A stretch of 64,000 nucleotides of DNA. Source: Klebsormidium nitens (lineage: Eukaryota; Streptophyta; Klebsormidiophyceae; Klebsormidiales; Klebsormidiaceae). Location: assembly GCA_000708835.1 (NCBI GenBank), contig DF236961.1, forward strand, positions 124,001 to 188,000, in the 5' to 3' direction. Position numbers and translations under genes: made by a program. Positions within the stretch are counted from its first letter, which is position 1. Every line of letters begins with the position of its first letter. Positions 1-11,342 of the stretch are shown here, piece by piece. The notes under the pieces are model-generated. The model was not told the DNA's origin and searched no databases. It saw nothing but the letters and a program-made list of their open reading frames with translations.

Positions 1-1424
1 GGTGCTCTCGACGAGGACTAAGTGCAGCGGTTTCTCAATTGTGAGTCCCTTTCAAGAGGAAGATTGGCAGCCTTTTCGCATGCTTGTTTGCAAGTTTTGG
101 GAAAGAGACAGGCATGCTCTTTTGATGCGATTCCGTCGGGATAAAAGCGGATAATGAAGAGCAGCCTTTGATCTCTCTGCCCGCCCATCGGTCGATGCAG
201 TCGTTACTTGTGTGGGGACCAGCTGACGCTTGCTGACGTCCGGCTCTTCACCACCATCCTGCGGTTCGATCCTGTATATTACGGTAAGCTTCATGGCTTC
301 CGTGGGTTTAAGCGGGTGGTATTGCGGATCTTCTGTGACAAACCGTACGGCGTTTCTTCAGGGGCAGGTGTCAGTCTTTGTTTTCGAGAAGGGAGAGAGA
401 TCAGGGCCCAAGCGCTTCGTCGCTAATCGATTGCAAGCAAGGTTCGGTGGAGTAATAACAGTCTACTTTCCGTATAACTTTCTTCTCTCCAGCTCTGGAT
501 TGTTTCCGGTGTTCTTGCTCCTGAGACAAAAGCTCTCGTGGCGGTCACATGTTGTCGCGTTTAAATGTCATTTGATGGGTGCTAGATTGTGGAAATCTTT
601 GCACGGTGTCAGGACGACTTTTAGGTTCCGAAGTAGTCAAGGGGGCTCGCCCTCAAATCTGTGTTTCACGACCCTCAAATGCGCGTTTCACGACAGTCAT
701 CCTGTTCCATTTTCGAGCAACTTGTCAACAGTGCTTTACTTTTTCCGACATATTAATATCTTTCCTGCCGCCTTCCAGTGACCCATGCTTTGCGTTTTGC
801 AGTACATTTCAAGTGCTCGCGCCAGCGGATATCAGAGTACAAGTACCTGTACCCCTACTTGCGGGACATGTACCAGGTAAAGTTGCCTTCCTCGTCAGTC
901 TTGTTTCTGCAGACGCGCGGTTTGCAGAAGCTGGCGCGGACTTCGTTCTTTGAACGCTGTAAGCTGTTTATGTATCGGATCAAGACACTCCTTCGCTGTA
1001 GCCTGTGCTAAGAGCATACCCTGTGCACAGCATACATTGCGACAGAGGGGATGCACGGCCGTTCCGTTTGTCGGTCAAACTTGCCGCTCGGTCCTTGCAA
1101 GATTCTATCTGTGGGGCTCGTGGCAACGCAATCGAGCTCGACCGAATGCTCTCACTAACGGAACACCCCAAAATTGAAACCAACAGAACGATCTCACAGG
1201 CCATTTTCTGCCCTCTAAGCATTCCCCTATCTATTTTGCAGCATCCGGGAGTTGCGGCGACTTGCGACCTAGATTCTATTTGCCGACAGTACTACTACTC
1301 ACTCTTTCCGCTGAACCCCGGGGGGCTCGTTCCGGTGGTGCCACGTGGCTCAGATCCGGTCGGTCTCCTTCAGCCCCACTCCCGCGGGAAGCTCTTATCT
1401 TCCCCAGTCTTACAGAGTGCTTAG
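1..1424 (+). CDS. Glutathionyl-hydroquinone reductase (ECM4/YqjG-type GST), C-terminal part, 5' end outside window
   Basis: This family reduces glutathionyl-hydroquinones with glutathione and belongs to the Xi-class GSTs. Exons read as <1-40, 201-283, 803-876 and 1242-1424 (stop TAG), and phases agree at each junction. The exon at 201 gives [18 protein letters not shown] followed by RFDPVYY, the signature start of the GST C-terminal helical domain. The next gives VHFKC and [11 protein letters not shown], and the last gives [20 protein letters not shown] and a degenerate form of the family's INP..P.GP end. The N-terminal thioredoxin-like half with the catalytic Cys-Pro motif lies upstream of the window. 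The first 40 bases are short and assigned only by phase, so that exon is uncertain. Family assignment is firm; nothing can be said about the promoter. Confidence 0.82.
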
Positions 1425-2562
1425 GCATCCGGCTGGATGACAATTGGAAGAGGGCTATTAGCGACTTGGCGTATGCACGTATTTCGCTGTCTTGAGTACT
1501 CCTAATGAAGGGAGTACTTATAGCCTTCGAACGAAGTTCACATGTCCATCGCTAGGGTGAGAATCCTACCATGGCAATTGCAAGATGTGCCTTTGGCTTG
1601 CGGCGGCGCCGTCTCATCAACACGTCTCGCTCGCGCATGAACTTACGTACATGCTTATCAAGATACCTAAGTCATTAAGGCCACCGTTCGAATATCCGTG
1701 CCGACGGCAGGTCGTGCGATTTGTGCCACCATGCTCTGCACACATCAAGGCGGGTGGCGTGCGCCTGCATGGTCAGACGAATGTCTTTGCAGAGCGGTCA
1801 AGCCAGGCTGGGCGCGGGGGCGGAGCCGCGAGGTACTTCTACAACGCTATGTCATAGTACAGTATTAATTGATCTTGCATGATCGTTGAGCAACCGGTAC
1901 AGCCCCTTTGACCAGATTGAAAAATGCTGGCGAACTATGCAAAGTAGAGCCGGGACTCCGAGGAACGACCTGCAGATGGACGGCCTGCAACAACTCAGCA
2001 ATTGGACCACGGCTATGAACTGACTCGCGTACATCCCAGTGACGTCATATAATAAGTTACGCTTGCCTCGGCGTGAGCGCGGGCCGGGACGCGGCCGGGC
2101 AACTAGATAAATGAGCACAAATGACCGATCCAAATTGAGGTCCAGTACTGGCAGGCTTATCATTAGGTAACAATCATGGATGGATCGTGCTCTTATATTC
2201 ATTGATTCACGTACGGTCAGCTGTTCAAACCAATGCCTTGAATATAAATGACCGTCAAAAGCACTTAATGTAATGATGTCGGTTGACGTGTATGCATGAG
2301 AACAATTTTGTGAGTCTCAATTGGGCTCGACAATTGTGTTCAGGTGATGAGAGGTTCTCGTTCATGAGTAGATCTCATACAATGGGCCCGCGCCCTCATG
2401 CAGGCGCTGCATGACATTGCATGATCGCTTGGTTCGAGATTAAACAATCATGATCAAGACTTGTTACTAACTCTTTTATTGTTCGGAAGGTGGTTAGCAA
2501 AGGCGCAACTATTGACCGCAATGTCGAGACATGCAGAACAGATCACTCCGCAGCTATAACTC
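1425..2562. other. Intergenic, no gene seen
   Basis: This lies between the stop of the reductase gene and the stop of the convergent glycosyltransferase gene. The few open frames here have no recognisable domain, no consistent splice chain and no family motif. The second half is AT-richer, with several TGCATGA and ATGATC words. I see no RNA gene or clear repeat. Confidence 0.6.
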
Positions 2563-3939
2563 TCATATCTCTGCAAAAGGAGAGACGCAATGAGCGTCGT
2601 CTTTTCCTCCACTCGACTGCACCTCGCTAATTGTGTCTAGCTCGCTTTCTTCCGGCTGAAGACGGATGAGATTCTGTCCCCAATTGGAAGCCGGCTGGTC
2701 CCCCGGGACGCTCACTTGGGCATAGTAACTTGCAGCATCTTCCCTAAGCCAGTTGTCTACTCTGTTGCTCGGCTCCCAGCAGCTTTCGGACCGGGCACGC
2801 ACTTCTTCGTCAAACGTCCAGCTGTCGAGATTTCGGGAAGGGTTGCCGTGAGGCGTTTGGAACATCCCTTCGAGCTGCCTACCACATCCGGGCACGGACA
2901 GATTCCACTTCTTCTGGTAGTAGATTCTGTTGTTGGAATGGGAGCATTTACTCCGCTGCCCGTAACCCGAGTGCCCTCCTCCCCTTGTGTCTATAAGCGA
3001 GGATGAAGAGCCCGACTCTGGGTCCCCGTGGATGTTACTAAACTCGGGCGGCCTGGAAGCGACCATCACACCGCTGAGCTTCAATCGGAGATCGTAGTCA
3101 CAATCCTCCACGTATGCTGGCCAGATGTTCTCGTCGAACACGCCTACTTCGGCCACTGCACGCTGGGTTATGATGAACACTTGGTATGCCGTCAGCTTGT
3201 AGAAAGCCACGTTGGGGTTGCTGCTGACGTAGTCGTAGAGCGTGCGCAGTGCGCCGGGAACGAACGCTGCGTCATCGTTAATGATAAGCCACCAAGGGGA
3301 ATCCAGGGTAGAGTGAACGATGGTGTTCCATCCTCCGGCACAGCCCCGGTTGCACCCGCTTCTCACGACCTTGAAAAAGCTCCTCCCGATCAGCTCTTGC
3401 AGCTCGTCTATAGCCGCCAGCATATCCAGCTCATCCTGCTTCCCTGCTTCCCCAGGAATGGTGTTCACAACGATGACTATGACTTGCACGGGAACGTCAA
3501 TGCTGAGGACGAGCCGGCGGAGCATTGCAGGGTTGTTCACCGTGTTGGTCCCTATCACCGGGATCGGAGTCCTCAAGTAAAAGCACGGCTGCCCCTCTGA
3601 TCTGTCAAGCAGCGGATACCGCTCACTGAAACAGTTGTAGATGGCGGGAATCACAGCATCTTTGAGCCCCAACTCAGCGTGCAATTGCCTCCCGCTCAGA
3701 GAACCGTTCCGCCAAGCCTCCAGGGTTGCCCCAACATAAAGGGGCTGAGAGGTCTTTCCTCCAGACACGGTCTCTGAAAGATCTGGGGCTCCACCAACAA
3801 TAAAAGCCGCATCCCAGATGCTAAAGTAGACCACAACTCCGGTCATGATCACCGGCAGAAACAGAAGGGATGACTGCTTCAAGACGCCCGGGTTATGTCC
3901 CGCGGATCCTGACCTGAACGAACCGGTCAGGAAGCTCAT
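2563..3939 (-). CDS. Type II membrane glycosyltransferase, GT-A fold (GT2-like), single exon
   Basis: The protein is 458 residues and starts at the ATG at 3939. A short N-terminal tail is followed by one hydrophobic segment at about residues 24-45, typical of a Golgi type II anchor. The fold looks like a GT-A nucleotide-sugar transferase. Residues about 125-160 form the first beta strand region with PVQVIVIVVNT. Residues 221-223 are NDD, in the place of the metal- and nucleotide-binding DxD. Residues 268-285 read FDENIWPAYVEDCDYDLR, the acceptor-side motif seen in GT2-like enzymes. The Ser/Gly-rich stretch after residue 300 and a Cys-containing C-terminus do not match anything I know. There is no intron, unlike most neighbours. 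Substrate and product cannot be read from sequence. Confidence 0.75.
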   Translation of the reverse strand: MSFLTGSFRSGSAGHNPGVLKQSSLLFLPVIMTGVVVYFSIWDAAFIVGGAPDLSETVSGGKTSQPLYVGATLEAWRNGSLSGRQLHAELGLKDAVIPAIYNCFSERYPLLDRSEGQPCFYLRTPIPVIGTNTVNNPAMLRRLVLSIDVPVQVIVIVVNTIPGEAGKQDELDMLAAIDELQELIGRSFFKVVRSGCNRGCAGGWNTIVHSTLDSPWWLIINDDAAFVPGALRTLYDYVSSNPNVAFYKLTAYQVFIITQRAVAEVGVFDENIWPAYVEDCDYDLRLKLSGVMVASRPPEFSNIHGDPESGSSSSLIDTRGGGHSGYGQRSKCSHSNNRIYYQKKWNLSVPGCGRQLEGMFQTPHGNPSRNLDSWTFDEEVRARSESCWEPSNRVDNWLREDAASYYAQVSVPGDQPASNWGQNLIRLQPEESELDTISEVQSSGGKDDAHCVSPFAEI

Positions 3940-4609
3940 GGCTGAAATGACAAGTTGGCCTCAGCACGCAGGGAAGCCTGTTAGACCTGCATAAGAATCG
4001 CCTACGCAATCTTGCTGTCCTTCGCGCCTTGTTCTGCCGAGGAGACAGGGATGCAGCGTCTGAATCTCTTTGCCGCTCTGACATGGCGCGGCGCAGGATT
4101 GGACGATGAATCGGGCGCATGAAAAGGGCGAAGCCGCCAACAGCTGCTCTACGTGATCTTGAAAGAAGCGGTCACATCAAAAGTGACGGCCCGCCGATTG
4201 ACGCTTTGCTGAAGAGTCAACATTTCCATGCGAACGAGGAAGCGCTGACTCATCGAAAAGCCAGCCTTGACACCCGGACCAATTCGCAGGAAGCTTTGGT
4301 TGCTGACCAGGTCGATTAGGAGACTTGAGTCTCAGGTTATTGGACCGATAACCAGGCTTCAACCCCGTTCCAGGGCGGGTTACCGCCCAAGTCTGCTTAA
4401 CGGACATTTAACTACTTTTAACCAGCCCATAATCAGCCCATAACCATCCATGGGTAGGGGCCAAAACCTCCTGTGCAAGCGCTTCGGCAAGGACGGGCAG
4501 CCTGACATGACTAGGTACCGATTCGTATTACAGCGGAACCGTCGGAACAGGGCAGCATGGACCTCTCGTGCGGATGACAGCGAAGGGAGAGCTCTCGAGA
4601 AAGGGATCG

Positions 4610-4888
4610 GTACCGTAGTGGCACGACCCTTTCACACCTCCTCGCTGCGGACATTATTTCTTCGCTTTTATTTTCACACCAGCCCAGCGACCAGTTTCAC
4701 AATTCCACACCAAGGGAGAAAACCTAGGAGATTAGCAGTGCAAACTACCCTTGTATCCATTCACCCTCGAAACTAACCAGCTTTTCCTTGTTTCGCGATT
4801 TCACACAGGCCTGTTCAGAATTAGTACTTTTTTTCAACACAAGCCCAAAATTGTTGCTTGGTGTGAAGGGATCGTGCCACTACGGTAC
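4610..4888. mobile_element. Short terminal-inverted-repeat element (MITE-like), about 279 bp
   Basis: The left end (4610-4637) begins GTACCGTAGTGGCACGA and continues CCCTTTCACAC. The right end (4861-4888) is its near-perfect reverse complement, over 28 bases with only a few differences. The inside has no coding potential and is rich in TTTCACA and CACACC words. The size and structure fit a non-autonomous DNA transposon. No clear target-site duplication is visible at the flanks, so the transposon family is unassigned. Confidence 0.7.
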
Positions 4889-6190
4889 ACAGAGGCGCAC
4901 TTAGTTTTTTCATGCGACGCACGGCTGTGCGTGGCGCCCAGAGGGCAATGATGACTTCCCTTTTCTTTGCTCAATATTGTGATGTGACCGCCATCAAAAG
5001 GAAAAAGAATCAGGCCGGCCGAATCTAATTGAAAGCTTTGCCATGGTGAGCCCCGGACTCGGAGTCATCATCGGACAAGGGAGCCCTTCGCCGAACTTTC
5101 GTGTCACATCCATATCACGACTGATCTTCGTGTACGTATTCGCTAGATGACTGCACCTCTCACTGGGCGCTATGGCCAGTTGGTGAAGCGGTCCCTCTCA
5201 ATGTCAAAGCTCGCCAGAAAATTGTGTCAGAGTCAGAGGAAATTGCACCTGGTAGATTAGCTTGGTTGTTCCTGAAAGGAGCAGCGGACTCTGCTTTGAA
5301 GCTGCCCACCGGCTGCGCTGTCTTTGCTTTTGTCTTACTTTTGTCTTGGCAAAAGCGCTAGCGTTCAAAACTGCGCACCGTCAACCGGTTATAAGAACTA
5401 AAGCTCAAAACCTGCTTCTCCTTTCGAATGTTTGCCCAATCTTCGTGTCTTCAATTCAGGTTCATTTGCCGTTTCTCAAATAAAACTACAATATTGATGG
5501 ATCAGCACACTTAAGAAACGCGTCTCATGGATGGAGTTGCAAGGCTCTGACGGCAAGCTTATCCATTCATGCACCTTACCACGGGTGAAGGAAGAGCAAT
5601 TTGAATAAGCGTCGTAGCGTGTTATTATGGACACCCACACGAGCTTCGAGTTCCGACCAGTATCGATTAGTCGCCGGAACTGCAACGATACCACCTATTT
5701 CCATAGCAATAGCCCACACAAACACACCCGGTATCAAATGAACGGGCTTTACAAAAATCGAACAGGTTCGAAGCTGACGATGTAAGTCTTGGCTGGCCAG
5801 TCTGCTCTTTCCTTGTTCAAGGCCTGGGGGCTGCCTACTGGGTGACATGGATGAGTGTGAGCAGCCTGCGAAATCTTCGTAAAATCGGAACGAGTGGCGA
5901 TGCAGGTGAGGGATCCCCCAGTTGCAAAGGGGGCCGAATTTGATTAGGATGCGGACTGGGAGTATGTTCATTCCATCATCCGACACACGATTGAACGACT
6001 TGCAAGGCCCCAATCCGTACGTCAGCAGCGATCATCACGATCTGCATCAGGCTCGGCGCAAATGGAAGACAATGAGCAAATGCGTGTACTTGTACTCGTC
6101 GGATTATGGGACCGCACTGGTCACGGTGCACGAAGGACTGGCCGCAATGGCCGAAACCATAAGACTCCAATCTAGATCAAGTAAGCTTTA

Positions 6191-6330
6191 GGTAAAGTAG
6201 GCCAAGCAGCCTGGGACGGGTGGGATTAGTTTGGGGGTTAGGGTGGGTTCGGGTGCGGAGCGGGTAATTTTGAGGGCTACGTTTTTAATGGTAGGCTGGG
6301 AGCTTACAACACCTAGAGCTTACTTTACCC
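6191..6330. mobile_element. G-rich dispersed element, copy A
   Basis: This is bounded by GGTAAAGTA at 6191 and its reverse complement TACTTTACC at 6321-6329. The core (about 6211-6290) holds GGGACGGGTGGG, then GGTTAGGGTGGGTTC and GTGCGGAGCGGGT. The same core occurs at 43270-43345 and 44135-44215, so it is a dispersed family. It has no coding potential and is probably a non-autonomous element. Confidence 0.62.
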
Positions 6331-6961
6331 AGATTGAAGAGACATGCCGAAACCCGCGCCTGATGGCCCTACTGTGACGAGCTTACGTTTCAATCATTCG
6401 AGGTCCTCCCAGCGAACCGATGCGACAGCTCATCTGGCGCGCTGTGTATATTGTGTTTACTGCTCATGCAGGCCAGGCAATCGAGAAAGTGGTTAGCCAG
6501 AGGAGGCTGGCATACTCGTTGCATTTCGACTCTTATCAATTTCTCACGACATACTAGAAGAGTTTTCGTAAACAAGAGTCCTGGATATAAAGGCGGAACC
6601 GGGAACGGGAACGGGTTGCGTATGAGGCCAGCCAAACCACTTTCCATTCTTGTGACTACGTTGTGACTGAGGTTCATATTGAGCAAGTGTTAGACCCGCA
6701 AAACCAAGCTTGAACCGTTCGCATGCCCGCTGTCCTCGTCGGGTACAAGATCCAGCGACACTTCTTTATCCACCAGCAATGGTCGCTCTCGATCTGTACG
6801 GCGAAAGGCTATTGCGAAAGCAGTCTCCTCTCCCTCAATTTCACGCACATTCATCTGTTTTTTATGTACCGACTGTGTCGCCCACTTATCACGACTCCTT
6901 TCACGACTTCATACGTCAGCTGAACTAGTATCCTAAAAGAGCCACAATCTCCACTGGGCAC

Positions 6962-7797
6962 TCAGTGCTTGTGATGATGACCCGTCGGCTGCTGCGCTCC
7001 CGCGGTGTACCCGGCCGCGTACGCCTGCGGGTTTGCCGCGGCCGCGGCCGCGCCAGCCGCCATTCCCTGAGCGAATTGCTGCTGCAAGTGTCGAAAGAAA
7101 GCTAGATTTTTCAACTTGGTCTGCAGTAGGGAAAGCATGCTCACTCTGACGTCATCGTGCCGGGCGTGCGTCACATTTCAGAATGCTTGATGGATGTACT
7201 GCACAATCAGTCCAGGAGATTTCGAATGTTCGATCAGTCAGAGGTTTTTGTGCTGGGGGTTTTGAAACTGCGCACAGCCAAGACAATGACGCAATGACGC
7301 GTGTTGAGGCGAAAAGATGGGCCCCATTGAATCAAAAGTTTATTCGACTACGAATGGTATAACACCGCTGCCGAGAAAAAAGGATGCTTTGGCAGGACCC
7401 AAGACCCCCAGTCGTAACGGATCTTAAACTAACAATCTTGAATGGATTCACACCTTTGTCTTAGCTGCTATACTTCGACAACTCATAAGCACACTCCACA
7501 AAAGTCGCGCAAAAACAGAATCCCTCCTCAGAAAAACCCCAAATGCCCACTGTTGCAGCAACGACGGAATGCCTGCTCACCAGAAGAGCCGCGCGCGCGA
7601 GCTCAAATCGGAACCATATATTGCAAGAACGCGGATTGATCAAATTAATTCATCCAGAGGACACATGTCACCTGCTGCTGCTGCTGACACATCATCTGCT
7701 CCCTCATCTCCTTGTCCTCCTTCTTCTCTTCTTTCTTCTCGTGGTGGTGATGGATCGCCGCGCCGCCGAGAGCGGCCTTGCCCAGAGGTCCCACCAT
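6962..7797 (-). CDS. Small His/Gln/Ala-rich protein, paralogue A
   Basis: Two exons, 7797-7672 and 7081-6962, join in phase 0 and give 81 residues. The N-terminus MVGPLGKAALGGAA is followed by IHHHHE, a run of Lys/Glu (KKEEKKEDKE), then QQQQQ, where the intron falls. The second exon is Ala/Gly-rich (GMAAGAAAAAANPQAYAAG) and ends in GHHHKH. I do not recognise the family. The first exon closely matches the first exon of the gene at 8834 on the other strand, with the intron at the same place, so the two are diverged duplicates. His clusters at both ends could bind metal, but that is inference. There is no signal peptide or membrane segment. Confidence 0.72.
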
Positions 7798-8833
7798 GGT
7801 GAGGAAAGGGCCTCACACTACTGTAGTTGCTTTCGAAGGGCGCTTTTTGCAAGCTAGAAAGTTGGCGCAAATTTCTGGAGGTTTGCTTGAACGCTTATAC
7901 CGTTTGATGCGCTCGCGAGTCTCCGAGAAGAGGCACAATCTAAAACGCAAAAGTCTTGTCGTTCGCTTCTATACGATCAAAATGCATTCCTTTCCGCTCA
8001 GTGTGACTCTCCCTTTTGCTTTGCCTCTCCTGCTTTCAGAGCAGTGCATGTGTTCGGAAGTCGCCAAAGGCGACCACTTTCGCGGCAACTTCCTTTGACA
8101 GCGTATCGCGGCTTGACGAGCTGTCCTTGCGTAAAGCTGTGTCAGTAGAGCGCGCGCGCGCTCTTAACCTGGTGACACTAGAGTAGAAAGCTCTAGGCTC
8201 TCTTCGTTGACTCGAGTCCGTACAGGTCAAAAAGTGGTACAGGATTAACCCGTCCCTCGTTCGTCTTTGCGTGCATCCAAACAGTGCCGCAACTCCCTTA
8301 CGATTGCAATCATTCATCTTCGTCGACGGATTCGGCAAGCTAGTAACGTCCTTATCGAGTTCGAAGCTGACAATGGTAGCACGCCAAGCTCGACCCTTTT
8401 TTCGTGATTTTGGGAGGCGCAAACCAGATTGCATCAGGCTCAATCGGAAGCTGATTGATCGGATGATTCTCGACCAAAAAGGCAGTCAGCTTTTCGAAAG
8501 AGAAGCTAAAGCTGAAAAGAAGTCCCAGAAGGCGAGAGCCGCTTTGACATTCGCTCGATGCAAAATTGAAAACCAGGCGCAGCGAAAGGTCTTCGGAAGT
8601 CAAACCAGCTTTGTCACTCATAATTTCTCCGTTAGACCCTTAAGTCAGCTGCTTTCGAAAGTGGACACCTATCATAATAGCATTCGAAGTTGCGCGCTTG
8701 CTTTGCCTCAAAGGCGCCATCCTCGCTGCCTGGCCACAGAACAAAGACAACCTCCGACAAGAATTTTTGGGTCCTGAGCCTTTGAGCAGAGAACGGCTTG
8801 CTTTCTGACCCTGCGCCGTCTCTAGTTGCCAGC
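7798..8833. promoter_or_regulatory. Shared 5' region of the divergent His-rich pair
   Basis: About 1 kb separates the two start codons, which face away from each other. It must hold both promoters and 5' UTRs. A 168-residue open frame on the plus strand (8271-8777) has no motif and is treated as chance. No TATA box stands out. Confidence 0.5.
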
Positions 8834-10014
8834 ATGGGTCCCATCATCAAGGCGGCGCTCGTGGGCGCGGCCGCGCACCACCACCACGAGCACAAGAAGG
8901 AGAAGAAGGAGGCGCAAGCCATGCAGCAGGAGCGGATGCGCCAGCAGCAGCAGCAGGTGGGCCTGACACGGGGCCCATCGGACGGCCTGTTTTCTCCTGC
9001 TTGTATTCATCTGCGTTTTGCGCATGCATCTTACTTGGAACGTCCTTGAGTTGCTCCTCGTTCTGTTGATATTTTTCCGGCGAGATTTGAGTGAGTTGAG
9101 AGTTTTGCGTAATTCTTCGTCGACGAAAATGCTCGTTGGCCGCGGCTAGCAGGAAAGACCGCCCCCAGAAAAGTCGCATGCTTTCAGGGGAAGGTGCAAT
9201 TTTGATGCTGCCTGAATGCGCTCTCGAACATCCTTGGCTCGAGGTTGCCGTAGACTGCTGAAGATATGGATTGAGCCGTGCACGATTCTCCGGTTTTGAG
9301 CCAAGTGGAAAGAAGTTGTAGGTGCCGAGGGAGGCGCGACAAACAATCTCGTCCTCAGGCAATTCATCAAGTCAGTGGAATCACGATGTTCCTCAAAGTT
9401 CACAAGTGTCACGCGGAATGTCGGACACGTAAGTGTTGATGATTCCGTCACGTAATGAGATAGCACATTGAGAAATTGCGACAAGACGTAAGGGCCTTTC
9501 TCCTTGTCCCCATTTCCACAAAATGGCAATGTCGCGTTGCGCCGTAGGAATTGCATTCAGGAGCTTCGAAATCGCCAAGCAATTCTGAACCCGCCGTGTC
9601 ATCCTAGACGGACGCTGCATCAGAAGCCGTGTTTTCGATCGTACTTGACTCAACCATATCATGCCTCTAGAACATTCCCACTACAAAGGGGCCATCAAAC
9701 AATTCGGCTTCGCTCCAAGGACTCGGATCGAACGGCCTGTCAATGTTCAGCACAGTTCTTGATGACTCACCACAGAACCAATGTTCTTCTTTTCTACTCC
9801 GCTGCAGTCATACGCCCAGGGAGTGGCTGTGGGCGCCCAAATGGCGGCGCCTCCGGGGCAACAGGCCGCCGCGCCTAACGTGGTGGTGGTCCCGCCCCCC
9901 CAACCGCCGGGGGTATTTGTGCCCGCCCCACCGCCTGGGATGGTTGCGGCCCCGCCTCCCGTCGTGTTCTACCCCGCACCGGGAACTCCTGTTGCATACC
10001 CGTATCAGAAGTAG
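8834..10014 (+). CDS. Small His/Gln/Pro-rich protein, paralogue B
   Basis: Exons 8834-8956 and 9808-10014 join in phase 0 and give 109 residues. The start MGPIIKAALVGAAAHHHHEH is followed by a Lys/Glu run (KKEKKE) and QQQQQ at the intron, mirroring paralogue A. The second exon starts SYAQGVAVGAQ, comparable with QQFAQGMAAGA of paralogue A. It then diverges into a Pro/Val-rich tail with several PPP and APPP units and ends PYQK. The function is unknown. The conserved part is the basic, His-rich head, and the tails differ, which suggests the head carries the shared role. The low-complexity tail resembles plant Pro-rich proteins in composition only. Confidence 0.74.
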
Positions 10015-11342
10015 AGGCTGAGTCTGTCAAATTCTCCCGAAGTCTGGAGAAAGTTGTGTGGTTTGAGATTGGTCTATGCAGAACCTGGAAACAAACAAGA
10101 GAGTATGGTCGTGTCGACAATTGCAACGTTACAGTTTCAGGGAGCCTGATTCGACTTCTTAGAGACGTGTTTGCACAAGAATCTGGATTGCTCCGGGCAT
10201 AAGGTGCATTTTCAACTTGAGGAGTTCGGAGGCAAAGGAGCGGTTCCTTTAAAAGCTGCTCTAAACGAATACCAAAAGGATATTCCGCAAAAGCAAGCTG
10301 TACAGCAAGTTCATCATTGCTTCGATTACATGTGCTGCACGTGCAAAGTGGCCTGGGTCACTTATCAATCCAAGCTCCTCGGATCACGATCGTTGTATCG
10401 AGCATTTCTTACTCCCGAGCTACTTTATCCGCACCATTAGGGCACCAAAGTGAACGAAGGTCACACGGCTTGCAAGTCTTTTAGGATACTGTCCACAAGT
10501 ATTTCACAACGCATGTCCTTCTTATCAGATTATCTGCTGCACAGCATGAGTTGTGAGCACCATGCTTTGGAAAACGCTCCCAAAGATCGTTGAGGGCGCT
10601 GTGGTGCATGATAACGAACCATTCCTTGCCGGCCGCTGCAAAACACTTGGTTGGGTTGCATGCATGCATGACTTCCTAACCAGCTGCAGAGCCCAAAGCA
10701 CCATGATACATTGATCAATTGGGACAGCTCACTTACACCGTTTAAGACAGCATGTAGTAGTACCTCGGTAAGATTCAACAAAAGCAGAAAATTGATTTCA
10801 CGAGTGCCATTCCGACTAAGTTCTTTTGCCAAAGTGTAGGGAGCTGATTCTGCGAACGATTAGCTAGAATCAGCATACTTTACCTGGCGGCGCGTGGCGT
10901 GTGCCCTAATGGATCACTCACGGCGGCCGCCGTTGGTTGTGGTTGATCGCGCGGCGCAAGCACAACTCATCGGGGACGTGCACCTGTGTGGCGCCCGTAA
11001 CGCAGATCGACGAGAAGTATATCCGGATGTCGATTATTGGCCGATCTCGTGCATCCACAACTTGCATGCTAAACAGATCTCATTCACGTGTCCCATTCAG
11101 TCTATTAGATTGGTTGTATAATCGACTTTCAGCATGGCTAGTCGCAGCTGGACGAGGGTCGAGGACAAGCTGTCTTTGCAGCTGAGCGGAACTTTAGTCG
11201 CTTGCCATGCTTACATCAACGAGTCTCTTCTCATTTTGTTAACTTTTCGTGCTCAACACATTGTTCTGATTATCTGGTCAACTCTGATCGGTGCAACTGT
11301 GAGGAGACCAGACCGTATACCTTTCAGAATGTTGTGGTACTG
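10015..11342. other. Intergenic, no gene seen
   Basis: This lies between the His-rich gene B and the 3' end of the SFI1-like gene. Short frames such as 10171-10440 show no motif or splice chain. Parts may be 3' UTR of both convergent genes. No repeat or RNA gene was noticed. Confidence 0.55.

Larger units (their letters stand above)
3940..6961. other. 3 kb gene-poor stretch with two small elements
   Basis: No convincing gene is seen. The 145-residue frame at 5576-6013 on the minus strand and others here lack motifs and splice partners. The stretch contains an inverted-repeat element at 4610-4888 and a G-rich element at 6191-6330, listed separately. A tRNA A-box-like string near 5168 has no matching B-box or acceptor stem. 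Confidence 0.55.

Noticed and set aside
230-781. 183-residue frame at the left edge
   Set aside because: It reads through an intron of the reductase gene in another frame.
5166-5250. tRNA-like A-box (TGGCCAGTTGGTGAAGCG)
   Set aside because: No B-box GGTTCGA-type sequence, anticodon stem or acceptor stem could be paired.
5576-6013. 145-residue minus-strand frame
   Set aside because: Composition looks random, with no motif, no hydrophobic pattern and no neighbouring exon in phase.
8271-8777. 168-residue plus-strand frame between the His-rich genes
   Set aside because: No recognisable domain. It lies in the shared 5' region and lacks a splice partner.
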